From JANXVY01 sp034408685 (GTDB lineage: Bacteria; Pseudomonadota; Alphaproteobacteria; Rhizobiales; Hyphomicrobiaceae), in contig JAWXCP010000234.1 in NCBI GenBank assembly GCA_034408685.1, forward strand, positions 1-64,000: a DNA stretch of 64,000 bases, given 5' to 3'. The position numbers and the translations under genes were made by a program. A model generated the notes under the pieces. It did no database searches and was not told the origin of the DNA. It was given only the letters and a program-made list of their open reading frames with translations. This document shows, piece by piece, positions 25,499 to 35,206 of this stretch; within the stretch, counting starts at the first letter, position 1; the number at the start of each line of letters is the position of its first letter.

Positions 25499-25535
25499 AA
25501 TGGCCGGCTCTTCCAGGAGGCGGCCATTACTATTT
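25499..25535. terminator. Probable bidirectional terminator
   Basis: AATGGCCG (25499-25506) pairs with CGGCCATT (25521-25528) around a partly paired loop, with ACTATTTT after it. It lies between the convergent HlyD and porin genes and could serve both. Confidence 0.7.
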
Positions 25536-25555
25536 TGGATTGTCGACTGGAACCG

Positions 25556-27004
25556 TCAGAACCGGATGCGGCTACCGGCCATGACGACATCGGCATCCTC
25601 GAGCGGGGCCGTGATGCGGTTGCCGTTGCTTTCGAAGCCTTTTACGTCGGCGGACAATTTCCGGTATGACAGGAACAGGTCCATCTGCGCCGCGCTGATG
25701 TGTTGAACGACGCCGACACCCCAGATCTGCATCGTGCTCGACGTCACATAGTCGACGTCCCCGCCGACAGCAGACCCGACGCTGACGTTGAGCCCGGTAA
25801 TGGCGTCTTCCGAGCGAGCGTACTCGCCGTAAAACGAGGTGTACCCCAACCGGAACGGGTCGATCTTGATACCAGCCGACAGATGGTAATAATCGAAGTC
25901 CGGGCGGCTGCTGCAGCCGATGCCCGTTGTCGCACGCAGTTGTTGCGCGTCGCCGGAGGAGAAACACGCGAACGTCTGGGTGCCGAGGTTTCCGCCAGCG
26001 AATTCACGGTGCAGATAGGCTCCCGACAGGAACAGTCCCGTTGGCTCGTGCAATACGCTGGCCGAACCCTTGAATTCCCGGATCTCGGTATTTCCCGTTG
26101 CTGCAGCATCACTGCCGCGCGGCCAGCCGAACACGTCGCCAGCCTCTTCGTGGTTCTCGAAATAGCCAGCACCGAAAGCCACGCGCAAGCCGTTCCAACG
26201 GCGCCCATACCTCAGGGCGATGTCGAAGATGTCATCTTCGCCCCAGGCTGCCGATACGGCGAAACCGGCAAGCACGGGGCTGTCGTAGCGGACGATGTTG
26301 GCGCGCCGTGTGTCGAGCTGAGGGACGAAGCGGTTCCAACGCAGCGATATCGTGTTACCCGACGACAGCGCGTTGAGATCGCCCGTCGCGCTGTCCCGCG
26401 TAAACAGGTTGGTGCCGACGAGCGAGGTGTCGGCAGATGCCGCGATCCCGGTTCCAGCGAGGCTATAGTTGAGCAGGTCATCTGTGGCTGGTGCGCCGAG
26501 ACCAACCGAGATGGCGCCCCATCGCTTGCTATCGATATACCACAACGACTGGCGAAGCGAGACGCCGCCATTGCCACTGTCATCGACGGTCTGGCTGACG
26601 GCCACCGACGACGCGACGTCGGTCGAGAATTCCAGATAATAACCAGCCATCAGTCCTGGACCGATCGTCGTGCTTCCGTCGAAGCGGAAGCGGTCGCTCG
26701 AGTTCGAGTTCGATACCTGATAGATATTTTGCTCGCGGCCGTCGTCGAAAGACAGCACAGCCTGGCTGACTTGGCCCGAGATCCGCAAGCTGAGCTTGCG
26801 ATTGCCCTTACGCGCGGTTGTGGCCTCGAGTTCGGCAATGCGATCTTCGAGGTCGGCACAGCATGACGCGCCAAGGTCGGCAGCCAAGGCTGCACCAGTC
26901 GCAAATGACGCAACGGCGAGAACGCTCGCGCTGGTGATAAGGGTGCGGGCGAGCCGCTGGCGCGCTGAGTGATGCCGCTGGGGCGCTGAGTGATTTCGGG
27001 TCAT
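25556..27004 (-). CDS. Alphaproteobacterial porin (Porin_2 / Omp2b type)
   Basis: A 482-residue outer-membrane porin. It has a signal peptide ending GAALAADLG, then the family mark DLEDRIAELEATTARKGNRKLSLRISGQV and a beta-barrel rich in alternating aromatic residues, ending in SRIRF with terminal Phe. The start at 27004 overlaps the protease stop (ATGA), so the porin is co-transcribed with and downstream of the subtilase gene. A short duplicated stretch (26967-26998) encodes the SAPQRHHSARQR part of the signal peptide. Pore selectivity cannot be told. Confidence 0.9.
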   Translation of the reverse strand: MTRNHSAPQRHHSARQRLARTLITSASVLAVASFATGAALAADLGASCCADLEDRIAELEATTARKGNRKLSLRISGQVSQAVLSFDDGREQNIYQVSNSNSSDRFRFDGSTTIGPGLMAGYYLEFSTDVASSVAVSQTVDDSGNGGVSLRQSLWYIDSKRWGAISVGLGAPATDDLLNYSLAGTGIAASADTSLVGTNLFTRDSATGDLNALSSGNTISLRWNRFVPQLDTRRANIVRYDSPVLAGFAVSAAWGEDDIFDIALRYGRRWNGLRVAFGAGYFENHEEAGDVFGWPRGSDAAATGNTEIREFKGSASVLHEPTGLFLSGAYLHREFAGGNLGTQTFACFSSGDAQQLRATTGIGCSSRPDFDYYHLSAGIKIDPFRLGYTSFYGEYARSEDAITGLNVSVGSAVGGDVDYVTSSTMQIWGVGVVQHISAAQMDLFLSYRKLSADVKGFESNGNRITAPLEDADVVMAGSRIRF

Positions 27005-28557
27005 GGGCACACATTCCCCGCAAGGATGAGGCCCCACCCGAACACCGAATCGCGCCCGGGTGCGCCAAGATCGCGTGCCGACTTTTGAAGCGACTCAATG
27101 ATTTTTTCGATTGGCGTGTTGGGTTCACGGGCGATCGCGGCGGCGATTGCTGCACTGATGAACGGCGTGGCAAACGACGTGCCGGTCTCGAACCGCTGCT
27201 CAGCGCGGACCGAAACCACCGGCACATCGACGCCAGGTCCGGCAAGGTCGACGTGTGCGCCGCGAATGGCAAGGCGGTAAACGCGCTCGTCGGCTGCAAC
27301 GCCCGTCACCGCGATAGCATCGTCGTAGGCCGCCGGATACAGCGGTGGGCTTCCCGGACCCGCATTGCCCGTCGATGCGATGAGCCTGGCGCCGCGCGAG
27401 GCGGCAACCGAAACGGCCTTCTCAAGAATGCGATTTGCCGGGCCAGCGAAGCTCGAGTTGATGACCTTGATATTGCGGCTCAATGCCGTGTCGATGGCCA
27501 CAGTAATATCGTAGCTGTCGCCAATGTCCTCACCATCGGCCGCCTTGTGGAAGGCCGACACGGCAACCAATCGGCTCTTCGTCAGCAATCCGGGCACTGG
27601 CGCATCCGACCTGCCCGATATCAAAGCCGCGATCGCCGTTCCATGCAGAGACGACGCGGGCTGCCGTCCAGCTGCGACCACGTTGATGACCTCGATGCCC
27701 TGTCCGACGAGACCAGGGCTTGTCGGATCGACCGGGGTGTCGATTATTGCGATCGTGGCTGGAACCGTGCAGCCGCCCGGGTAGGCTGGCCAAGCCGCGC
27801 CCGTTGTCTCACGCCGACCGCTGCCTGGACGATAGATGCCGTAGATGTGGTTGAAGTCCGAGATTGCGGTCGGAGCGATGCGCTGGGCTTCCGCCAATCC
27901 GGACCGCGTCGACAAATCACGCGGAACCCGTACACGGACCAGCGTTACGCCGAGTGCCGTCGACCTCAAGACGATGACGAAGCCGCGAGATTGAAGTTCG
28001 AGCAACTGCTGCTCAGTGACATCGAACAGTACGACTTCGCGGGGGATGATGCGCGCCGGGTCAGCCAGTGCCGGCTCGCCCACCGGTCGTGTCCGGCTGG
28101 CCGATCCGCCAGCATTGGCAACGCGACTAGGAGGAGGACCAGCGGGCCGGGCGACAGTTGCAGGGCGACTGACCGCAGGCGGACGCGGCCGGATACAGTT
28201 GCGTAACCAGGACGGCCGAACGGCAATCTCGGCGAAACAGTCGTCAGCGTCAGATGGACCTGCGTTGTCGCCATCGTCGAAGGCGCCGGGCGCACCGGCA
28301 CCACCGACCGCTCCTCCACCGCCAGCGCCCCCGCCACCTACACCGCCACCACCAACTGCTCCGCCCCCGTCATCATCACCGTCATCGTCGTCGCCGCCGA
28401 CATCATCATCAGCGTCCTGCGCCCAGGCTGACGACAGCTTGCTGTCAACGAGGATGCCCGCGCAAACGACAACGCCAATCATCGCCCATAGTACAAATAA
28501 AGTGGCGGAAGCCCCTGAGGAGCAGCGCAACGCGCGTGTTCGGGTGATCGAAACCAT
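27001..28557 (-). CDS. Exported S8 (subtilisin-like) serine peptidase
   Basis: A 518-residue exported protease. A signal peptide runs to about AWAQ47; an Asp/Gly-rich low-complexity segment (~48-100, with DDDDGDDDGGG and GGGGxGGGG runs) and a Pro-rich linker (~120-165) follow. The peptidase domain starts after residue ~265. The catalytic triad reads Asp273 (IAIIDTPVD), His305 (SLHGTAIAALISG) and Ser461 (GTSFATPF), with oxyanion Asn397. The Asp-rich part might bind calcium. It is coupled to the porin gene. The substrate is unknown. Confidence 0.88.
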   Translation of the reverse strand: MVSITRTRALRCSSGASATLFVLWAMIGVVVCAGILVDSKLSSAWAQDADDDVGGDDDDGDDDGGGAVGGGGVGGGGAGGGGAVGGAGAPGAFDDGDNAGPSDADDCFAEIAVRPSWLRNCIRPRPPAVSRPATVARPAGPPPSRVANAGGSASRTRPVGEPALADPARIIPREVVLFDVTEQQLLELQSRGFVIVLRSTALGVTLVRVRVPRDLSTRSGLAEAQRIAPTAISDFNHIYGIYRPGSGRRETTGAAWPAYPGGCTVPATIAIIDTPVDPTSPGLVGQGIEVINVVAAGRQPASSLHGTAIAALISGRSDAPVPGLLTKSRLVAVSAFHKAADGEDIGDSYDITVAIDTALSRNIKVINSSFAGPANRILEKAVSVAASRGARLIASTGNAGPGSPPLYPAAYDDAIAVTGVAADERVYRLAIRGAHVDLAGPGVDVPVVSVRAEQRFETGTSFATPFISAAIAAAIAREPNTPIEKIIESLQKSARDLGAPGRDSVFGWGLILAGNVCP

Positions 28558-28792
28558 TATCCCACTATGTGTTCCCGAGTGCGCCGAGCGTCGGCATAAA
28601 TTTCCGCAAGCAAATCTGTATCACGACGGATCGAGCATCTCCAAGCGGCGGGCCATATCGGCCTAAGCGCGGCGACATTCGCCAAAGGTTGTGGTTTTTG
28701 CACCACCCTGACAGTGTTGCCCAGCCGTGTCGGTGCCGACCTGAAATCTCAAGTTGCTGATCGTCGTGGAATAGAACAGGAACGCCCATCGA

Positions 28793-30409
28793 TCACGGCA
28801 TCGGCAGTGACTCATGTTCACGGAGCGTCTTGCCGGTCGCAATGTCGATCTCGAGCAGCTTCACACGGTAGCCCCACAACCGGGCGACGTGCAACAAAAC
28901 GCGCTCGCAGCGAAGCTTGTCCAGCAGCACGCCGTTATGGACCCGGTGCACGATTTGCAGGCGGCGCGAGCCGTTCAAATCTGCTTCGACAATCTGCAGG
29001 TCCGGGTCTTGCGCCGACACGGTGTAATGGTTAGCAAGCGCCCGGCGGATGTTGCGATAGCCCTGCTCGTTGTGAATGGAGCGGACGTCGACGACCGGCT
29101 TATCCGCTTTGTCGCGGACCTCGAACAGGCGGAAGTCTCGGATCACCTTAGGCGACAGGAATTGCATCACGAAGCTGTCGTCGCGGTAATCGGCCCATAC
29201 GCTCTTGAGCACGCCCATGACATCGCCACTGCCAGCAATTTCGGGGAACCACGCGCGGTCTTCCTCCGTCGGCTCAAGCGTCATCCGCTCGATGTCGCTC
29301 ATCATGGCAAAGCCCAGGGCATAGGGGTTGATCCCCGAATACCGCCGATCGTTCCAAGCTGGCTGGGTGATGACCGATGAATGGCTGTGAAGGAACTCCA
29401 GCATCGCGCCCTCGGTCAGCGCGCCTTTTTCATAAAGCCGGTTCATGATCCGGTAATGGCACCATGTTGCGCAGCCCTCGTTCATCAGTTTGGTCTGCCG
29501 TTGCGGATAGAAGTAGTTGGCAAGCATGCGCACGATGCGCAGCAATTCGCGCTGCCAACCTTCGAGCTTCGGCGCGTGCTTCTCCAGAAAATAGAGAATG
29601 TTTTCCTCAGGCAGGCCGATAGCCTCTTCGGCCTCGCCCGCTGGCACTGGCGACGCCGGGGCGCCCTCCACGTCGAGGTCGCTGCGCAAGCCCTTTGGCA
29701 CCGTCCGCCAAAGGTCGTTGAACGATTGCTCCTCATAGGTGCGCCGTTCGAGTTCGCGCGCCCGTTCGCGTTCGAATGACCGCGCCGCTTTCGAGCCGGG
29801 ATGACGGCTCACACCCTGCGCCATCAGTGCGTGTGCGGCATCGAGCACCAGTTCTACGGCCTCAGCCCCATGACGCTCCTCGCAGCGCGCGACGTAGTCC
29901 TTGGCAAAGTCGAGATAATCGAGAATGGCGTCTGGGCGCGTCCACTCCCGGAACAGATAGTTGTTCTTGAAGAAATGGTTGTGGCCCATCGCGGCGTGCG
30001 CCAGCACGAGGGTCTGCATCGTCATGGAATTTTCTTCCATGATGTAGTTGATGCACGGATCGGAATTGATGACGAGTTCGAACGCGAGCGAACGCCCACC
30101 CTTGCGATACTGCGCCTCGTCGCGGGCGAAATGTTTGCCAAACGACCAGTGCCGGTACATGCGCGGCATGCCGATCGACGCGTAGGCGTCAAGCATTTGC
30201 TCGGCGGTGATGACCTCGATGGTGTTGGGCGAAATGTTCAGCCCCATCTCGCCGACGCCGATCTCCTCGATCGCATCATAAGCCGTTTTCAACAAATCAA
30301 ACGTCCACTCGTGCCCCTCGAACAGCGGACGCCCAAACTGGGCTGGCGGTGCGATTTGCGTCTGTCCCGGCATCGAGCCTAGCTTTGGACTTACGATCGA
30401 ACTGGGCAT
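28793..30409 (-). CDS. SpoVR/YcgB-family protein
   Basis: A 538-residue cytoplasmic protein of the SpoVR family, with the N-terminal EWTFDLLKTAYDAIEEIGVGEMGLNISPNTIEVIT and the conserved GCATWCHYRIMNRLYE and NPYALGFAMMSDIER regions. In enterobacteria ycgB belongs to the general stress regulon and acts with YeaG and YeaH, the same trio encoded here. Its ATG overlaps the stop of the yeaH-type gene by one base. The molecular activity is unknown. SpoVR here does not imply sporulation. Confidence 0.93.
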   Translation of the reverse strand: MPSSIVSPKLGSMPGQTQIAPPAQFGRPLFEGHEWTFDLLKTAYDAIEEIGVGEMGLNISPNTIEVITAEQMLDAYASIGMPRMYRHWSFGKHFARDEAQYRKGGRSLAFELVINSDPCINYIMEENSMTMQTLVLAHAAMGHNHFFKNNYLFREWTRPDAILDYLDFAKDYVARCEERHGAEAVELVLDAAHALMAQGVSRHPGSKAARSFERERARELERRTYEEQSFNDLWRTVPKGLRSDLDVEGAPASPVPAGEAEEAIGLPEENILYFLEKHAPKLEGWQRELLRIVRMLANYFYPQRQTKLMNEGCATWCHYRIMNRLYEKGALTEGAMLEFLHSHSSVITQPAWNDRRYSGINPYALGFAMMSDIERMTLEPTEEDRAWFPEIAGSGDVMGVLKSVWADYRDDSFVMQFLSPKVIRDFRLFEVRDKADKPVVDVRSIHNEQGYRNIRRALANHYTVSAQDPDLQIVEADLNGSRRLQIVHRVHNGVLLDKLRCERVLLHVARLWGYRVKLLEIDIATGKTLREHESLPMP

Positions 30410-31707
30410 TACGGTTTTGAGCCTTCTTGCGCTCTGGCTTTATCTGAGGCGAACAGATCACGAAATACCGGATAAATCTCGCTGGCGTCGGACGCGTGCC
30501 GCGCGGCGAAATTGGCCGCTGCTTTGTCCAGGGCTGAATAGGCGCGCCACACGACACTGTTTGGCACCAGAGACGATCTCGGCTCGCGCACTTCGATGTA
30601 GGCAAAGTACTGGCAGACCGGAAGCAGCTGCCGTTGCAGCAGGTCGATGCAAAGCGCCATGTCCTCGGTCACGTTGTGCCCGTCGGATGCCTGCGCCGCA
30701 TAGATATTCCAATCGGACGGCGGATAGCGGTCCGCGATGACACGGCGCATCTCTTCGAGCGCGGTCGAGATCACCGTACCGCCCGTCGAAGTCGCCTCGA
30801 AGAACGTGGCCTCATCGACCTCCTGCGCCTCCGTCGTGTGGCGGATGAAGACGACGTCGACTTCCTCGTAATGCCGTTTCAGGAATACGTTGAGCAGCAT
30901 GAAGAACCGCTTGGCTAGGTCCTTCAGAGGCTCGGTCATCGATGCAGAAACGTCCATCAGGCAGAACATGACGGCCTGCGTCGTGGGGCGCGGCCGCCGC
31001 TCGTGACGGTTGTAGCGCAGGTCGATTGGATCGACGAACGCCACCGATTTGCGCAGGTGCTTGAGGCGGTGGAGCTGATCCGTCAGCAGCGCGATGCGTT
31101 CGGGCTCGGGCGGAGACGCGGCGAGCGCGACGGCAAGTTCCGCCTCGACGGATTCGATGCGCGCAAGGCTCGGCCGCTGCATCGCCATACGCCGGCCAAG
31201 GCTGTTGCGCATGGTGCGTGCGGCATTGAGTTTGGACGGCGACCCATCCGTCGAGAAGCCCGCCCGCGCCAGCTTCGCCGACTTAAGTGACTTGAGTTGC
31301 AACTTCACGAGGTTGGGTAATTTCAGGTCCTCGAAGAACAGATCGAGGAATTCATCCCGGGTCAGCGTGAACACGAATTCGTCTTCGCCAGACCCGTCAG
31401 GACTACCTTTTGGTCCACTGCCACCACCACCGCTCGGCTTCGCGATGCTGTCGCCGACGGTGAAATCCTGGTTGCCAGGGATCACGAAATCGCGCGCCCC
31501 GGTATCGCCGTTCAGACCGAACGACGGCTCCCGCAGACTTTTGGTGGAGATCGATATCCGCTCTCCACCGTCGACTTCGTCGATCCGCCGCTTCCGCAAG
31601 ACTTCGCGGGCCGCAGACCTGATCTCGGCTTTCGCCCGCCGAATGAACCGTTGGCGATTGCCAAGGCTCTTGGCCTTCGGGTTCAAACGGCGGTCGACGA
31701 TTTGCAT
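30409..31707 (-). CDS. yeaH: YeaH/YhbH-family (DUF444) protein
   Basis: A 432-residue DUF444 protein. An N-terminal VDRRLNPKAKSLGNRQRF and a basic region are followed by a central Gly/Ser-rich linker (~95-110). A von Willebrand A-like domain carries the metal site DVSASM and HTTEAQEVDEATFF. It is thought to be an effector of the PrkA kinase in stress or stationary phase. It lies between prkA (42 bases upstream) and spoVR (1-base overlap). Confidence 0.94.
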   Translation of the reverse strand: MQIVDRRLNPKAKSLGNRQRFIRRAKAEIRSAAREVLRKRRIDEVDGGERISISTKSLREPSFGLNGDTGARDFVIPGNQDFTVGDSIAKPSGGGGSGPKGSPDGSGEDEFVFTLTRDEFLDLFFEDLKLPNLVKLQLKSLKSAKLARAGFSTDGSPSKLNAARTMRNSLGRRMAMQRPSLARIESVEAELAVALAASPPEPERIALLTDQLHRLKHLRKSVAFVDPIDLRYNRHERRPRPTTQAVMFCLMDVSASMTEPLKDLAKRFFMLLNVFLKRHYEEVDVVFIRHTTEAQEVDEATFFEATSTGGTVISTALEEMRRVIADRYPPSDWNIYAAQASDGHNVTEDMALCIDLLQRQLLPVCQYFAYIEVREPRSSLVPNSVVWRAYSALDKAAANFAARHASDASEIYPVFRDLFASDKARAQEGSKP

Positions 31708-31749
31708 GTCTGTCCTAACCGGTCGCGGTGTTGAAGCGTGTGGCCCGCG

Positions 31750-33693
31750 TCAGCTTGATTTCTTGACGCGCATGTACCATTCGACAAGCCGCCGCACCTG
31801 CCGCGGCGTGTACCCACGCGAGACCATGCGGGTTACGAACTCGACGTGCTTTTTGTCGGTTTCGCCGTCCTTTTTGGCGCCAAAGCTGATGACCGGCAGC
31901 AGTTCCTCGACTTGAGAGAACATCCGGCGTTCAATCACGTCACGGATTTTCTCGTACGACGTCCAGCTCGGGTTCTTGCCGCCGTTTTTGGCCCGCGCGC
32001 GGAGTGAGAACTTCACGACCTCGTAGCGGAAGTCCTTCGGGTTCGCGATGCCGGCCGGCTTCTCGATCTTCGACAGCTCGGCGTCGAGCAATTGGCGGCT
32101 CATGAGCTGACCAGTATCGGGGTCCTTGAAATCGTGGTCCTCGATCCAGGCGTCAGCATACGACACGTAGCGGTCAAACAGGTTCTGTCCGAAGTCGTTG
32201 TAGGATTCGAGGTAGGCCTTTTGGATCTCGTTGCCGATGAACTCGGCGTATTTCGGCGCGAGGCCTTCCTTGATGAACTCGAGATAGCGTTCCTCGGTCT
32301 CTTTAGGCATCTGATCGCGACGGATGGCCTGTTCCATGACGTACATCAGATGGACCGGGTCGGCGCCGACCTCTTGGGTGTCGAAGTTGAAGGTTTCCGA
32401 CAGGATCTTATAGGCAAAGCGTGTCGACACACCGTCCATGCCTTCGGTGACGCCGGCAGCCTCGTGGTATTCTTGAATGCTCTTGGCGTGCGGGTCGGTC
32501 TCCTTGAGGCTGTCGCCGTCGTAGACGCGCATCTTCGACATCAGCGACGAGTTCTCATGCTCTTTCATGCGCGACAGCACGGCGAATTGCGCAAGCATAT
32601 CGAGCGTGCCGGGGGCGCATGGCGCGTTGACCAGTTCGCTACCCTGCAGCAGCTTCTGGTAGATCTGCTTTTCCTCCGTCACCCGCATACAGTAGGGCAC
32701 GGCAACAACATAAATGCGGTCTAGAAACGCCTCGTTGTTTTTGTTGGCTTTGAAGCTCGACCATTCGCTCTCGTTGGAGTGCGCGATGATCGTGCCGTGG
32801 TAGGGCAGTGCGCCGACGTTTTCGGTGCCGACGTATGTGCCATCCTGTGTTGCCGTCAGCAACGGATGCAACATCTTGATCGGCGCCTTGAACATCTCGA
32901 CGAACTCGAGGAGGCCCTGCGTCGTGCGGTTGAGCCCGCCGGAATAGGAGTAAGCGTCCGGGTCGTTCTGGCTATGGAATTCGAGCTTGCGGATATCGAC
33001 CTTGCCGACGAGCGACGAGATATCCTGGTTGTTGTCGTCACCGGGCTCGGTTTTGGCGATGCCGGTCTGGCGCAGGCGGGACGGATAGAGTTTGACGACA
33101 GAGAACTTGGTAACGTCGCCACCAAATTCATCCAGCCGCTTCACCGCCCAGGGACTGAGGGTTCCCGTCAACCGCCGGATGGGAACGCCGTAGTTTTCAA
33201 ACAGCGTTGACCCCATGGTGGCCGGATCGAAAAGGCCGAGTGGGCTTTCGAGCACGGGCGAGACATCGTCACCGGCTTTAAGTACATAGATCGGCGACAG
33301 CTCCATCAGTTCCTTGAGCCGCTCGGCCAAGGATGATTTGCCGCCACCGACGGGCCCGAGCAGGTACAGGATCTGTTTGCGCTCCTCGAGACCCTGCGCC
33401 GCCGACCGGAAGTAGCCGACAATGCGCTCGATAGTCTCCTCGAGGCCATAGAAGTCTTTGAAGGTCGGGTAGACCTTCAGCGTCCGGTTCATGAAAATGC
33501 GCCCGAGCCGCTGATCGCGCGCTGTATCGAGCAACGTCGGCTCTCCGATCGCGTGCAACATGCGTTCGGCGGCACTTGCGTAGTGCATTGGGTCATTACG
33601 GCAACCCTCAAGGTACTGCTTGAGGGTCAGCTCCGTGTGCTTGTGACGGTTGTAGGTCTGCGTGAAGAGGTCAAAAACGTGATCATTTGACAT
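31750..33693 (-). CDS. prkA: PrkA/YeaG serine protein kinase
   Basis: A 647-residue cytoplasmic protein with an N-terminal AAA-type nucleotide-binding part (LLGPVGGGKSSLAERLKEL, the PrkA P-loop) and a C-terminal kinase-like part typical of PrkA (YeaG). It phosphorylates proteins in response to starvation or nitrogen stress. It leads the prkA-yeaH-spoVR operon. The upstream region shows neither the ECF element found elsewhere in this window nor an FNR-type box. Confidence 0.96.
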   Translation of the reverse strand: MSNDHVFDLFTQTYNRHKHTELTLKQYLEGCRNDPMHYASAAERMLHAIGEPTLLDTARDQRLGRIFMNRTLKVYPTFKDFYGLEETIERIVGYFRSAAQGLEERKQILYLLGPVGGGKSSLAERLKELMELSPIYVLKAGDDVSPVLESPLGLFDPATMGSTLFENYGVPIRRLTGTLSPWAVKRLDEFGGDVTKFSVVKLYPSRLRQTGIAKTEPGDDNNQDISSLVGKVDIRKLEFHSQNDPDAYSYSGGLNRTTQGLLEFVEMFKAPIKMLHPLLTATQDGTYVGTENVGALPYHGTIIAHSNESEWSSFKANKNNEAFLDRIYVVAVPYCMRVTEEKQIYQKLLQGSELVNAPCAPGTLDMLAQFAVLSRMKEHENSSLMSKMRVYDGDSLKETDPHAKSIQEYHEAAGVTEGMDGVSTRFAYKILSETFNFDTQEVGADPVHLMYVMEQAIRRDQMPKETEERYLEFIKEGLAPKYAEFIGNEIQKAYLESYNDFGQNLFDRYVSYADAWIEDHDFKDPDTGQLMSRQLLDAELSKIEKPAGIANPKDFRYEVVKFSLRARAKNGGKNPSWTSYEKIRDVIERRMFSQVEELLPVISFGAKKDGETDKKHVEFVTRMVSRGYTPRQVRRLVEWYMRVKKSS

Positions 33694-34318
33694 GTATCTT
33701 GGCCCAACCTTGGCTGCGCGAACTTCGTATATAAGCTACGCCATTTCAGCCTGCGATACTTCTTAAACGGACGTAACCCATCTTCGAGCCTCGTACGATC
33801 GGGAAGACAGCGGCGAATGGACTTTGCCGCGTTGCTCCGCGACCGATAAGAACGTAGTAAAGTCTTCAATTTACATCCGTTTTTCCGGTTCAGCTGGAGC
33901 GGGGAGCCAATGGCGGTCAGCTCCACGTGAGGAGATCTTGTTCGCGTGTCGCGGCGTGAACGCTTCGGTCCTAGGCTGAGGTCCCGATGCAATCGTAAAA
34001 TCAGAACACAAACAAAGATTTGAACTGAGTCTGCCTAGTCCGGGCAGCCGTCGACCCAGCCTGGCAAAGGACCTGGGTCTCCAGATCGGAACAGTCGAAC
34101 GTTGTCCGAACTTGCGAATCTCCCGTTGGAATACAACGGTCGGCGGCCTTGCGTTTTAGTATTGATACTATTGCCGTTTTTTCAGGTCGGCCGACCGTGC
34201 AGGCGGTCGCACATCGCCAAATAGCAGCCTAGCAAGGCGCCGTTGCGACATTTGGACAGAGCGCCGCTGCTCGGTGCGGTTATTGGCCTCAGCACCGGGG
34301 TGTCGGATGCATGACGCT
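33694..34318. other. 625-base intergenic region upstream of prkA
   Basis: Lies between the prkA start and the end of the Blh-like gene, both on the minus strand. It is less GC-rich than its flanks and no open frame looks coding. It holds a perfect 14-base inverted repeat (34157-34170). It probably carries the prkA promoter and an untranslated leader. I saw no tRNA or small-RNA fold I could defend. Confidence 0.5.
34157..34170. promoter_or_regulatory. Perfect inverted repeat, possible operator
   Basis: TAGTAT-TG-ATACTA, a 6-base arm palindrome with a two-base spacer, AT-rich within GC-rich DNA. It sits ~150 bases beyond the end of the Blh-like gene and ~460 bases upstream of prkA. It does not fit the FNR pattern. 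Function unknown. Confidence 0.3.
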
Positions 34319-35206
34319 TCACAGACCGTTGAGCGGCACCTTGAGGAAGCGCTGGCCGCTCTTATCGGTCTCGGGCAGATGGCCAGCACGAATGTTGACC
34401 TGAAGCGACGGGATGATCAGTTTGGGCATGTCCAGTGTCTGGTCGCGGGCCTCGCGCATGGCGACGAATTCGTCTTCGGTGACGCCGTCCTTGACGTGGA
34501 TGTTGTTGGCCCGCTCTTCGGCGACCGTGGTTTCCCATTTGATCGCGCGGCCGCCTGGCGCATAGTCATGACACATGAAGAGGCGCGTTTCGCCCGGTAG
34601 CGTCTCCAACAGCATCCGGATCGAGCGGAACAACACGCGGGCGTCACCACCGGGGAAATCGGCGCGCGCGGTGCCGCCATCAGGCATGAACAACGTGTCG
34701 CCAACGAACGCCGCGTCGCCAATCACGTGCGTGGTACATGCTGGCGTGTGCCCCGGCGTGTGCATGACATGGGCCGTCATGCTGCCGATGTCGTAGGTGT
34801 CGCCGTCTTTGAACAGGCGGTCGAACTGGCTGCCGTCGCGACGGAACTCAGTTCCTTCGTTGAACACTTTCCCAAAGACGTTTTGAACGGTCAGAATATG
34901 TTCGCCGATCGCGATTTTTCCGCCAAGCTTGCCCTGGATATACGGTGCGGCTGACAGGTGGTCGGCGTGGGCGTGCGTTTCGATCAGCCATTCCACCTCG
35001 AGCCCGAGGGCGCGAACGTGGTCGATGATCTGGTCGGCTGACGTGTAGCTGATGCGACCGGCCGCGTAATCGATGTCCATGACGGGATCGATGACCGCGC
35101 ACTTCAACGAGGCTGGATCCCTCACGATGTAACTGATCGTGTTCGTATCGGCATCAAAGAACGCGGAAACGTCCGGCTTCGTCGTCAGCGTCGGTCGCAT
35201 TGTCAT
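34319..35206 (-). CDS. blh: Blh/ETHE1-like metallo-hydrolase (probable persulfide dioxygenase)
   Basis: A 295-residue metallo-beta-lactamase-fold protein. The metal motif THAHADH gives His78, His80, Asp82 and His83, and HTPGHTPACTTHVI and GDTLFMPDGGTARADFPGG follow. These match the Blh/ETHE1 branch, which oxidises glutathione persulfide or works in sulfide detoxification. There is no C-terminal rhodanese domain. The regulator BigR and the membrane partner often found with blh are not adjacent, so the pathway role is inferred from family only. Confidence 0.82.
   Translation of the reverse strand: MTMRPTLTTKPDVSAFFDADTNTISYIVRDPASLKCAVIDPVMDIDYAAGRISYTSADQIIDHVRALGLEVEWLIETHAHADHLSAAPYIQGKLGGKIAIGEHILTVQNVFGKVFNEGTEFRRDGSQFDRLFKDGDTYDIGSMTAHVMHTPGHTPACTTHVIGDAAFVGDTLFMPDGGTARADFPGGDARVLFRSIRMLLETLPGETRLFMCHDYAPGGRAIKWETTVAEERANNIHVKDGVTEDEFVAMREARDQTLDMPKLIIPSLQVNIRAGHLPETDKSGQRFLKVPLNGL

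Noticed and set aside
25700..28206. Long plus-strand frames (388 and 373 codons) opposite the porin and subtilase genes
   Set aside because: Both are shadows; the minus-strand products have signal peptides and recognised domains.
28768..28795. GGAATA between the subtilase and spoVR genes
   Set aside because: No CGTT at the required distance, and the orientation points into the end of spoVR.
34128..34155. GGAATA followed by CGTT in the gap upstream of prkA
   Set aside because: The spacing is 18 bases rather than 15 and no plus-strand gene follows, so it is not counted with the ECF promoters.
34168..34389. 73-codon minus-strand frame upstream of prkA
   Set aside because: It overlaps the 3' end of the Blh-like gene, is Arg/Ser-rich and has no ribosome-binding site.
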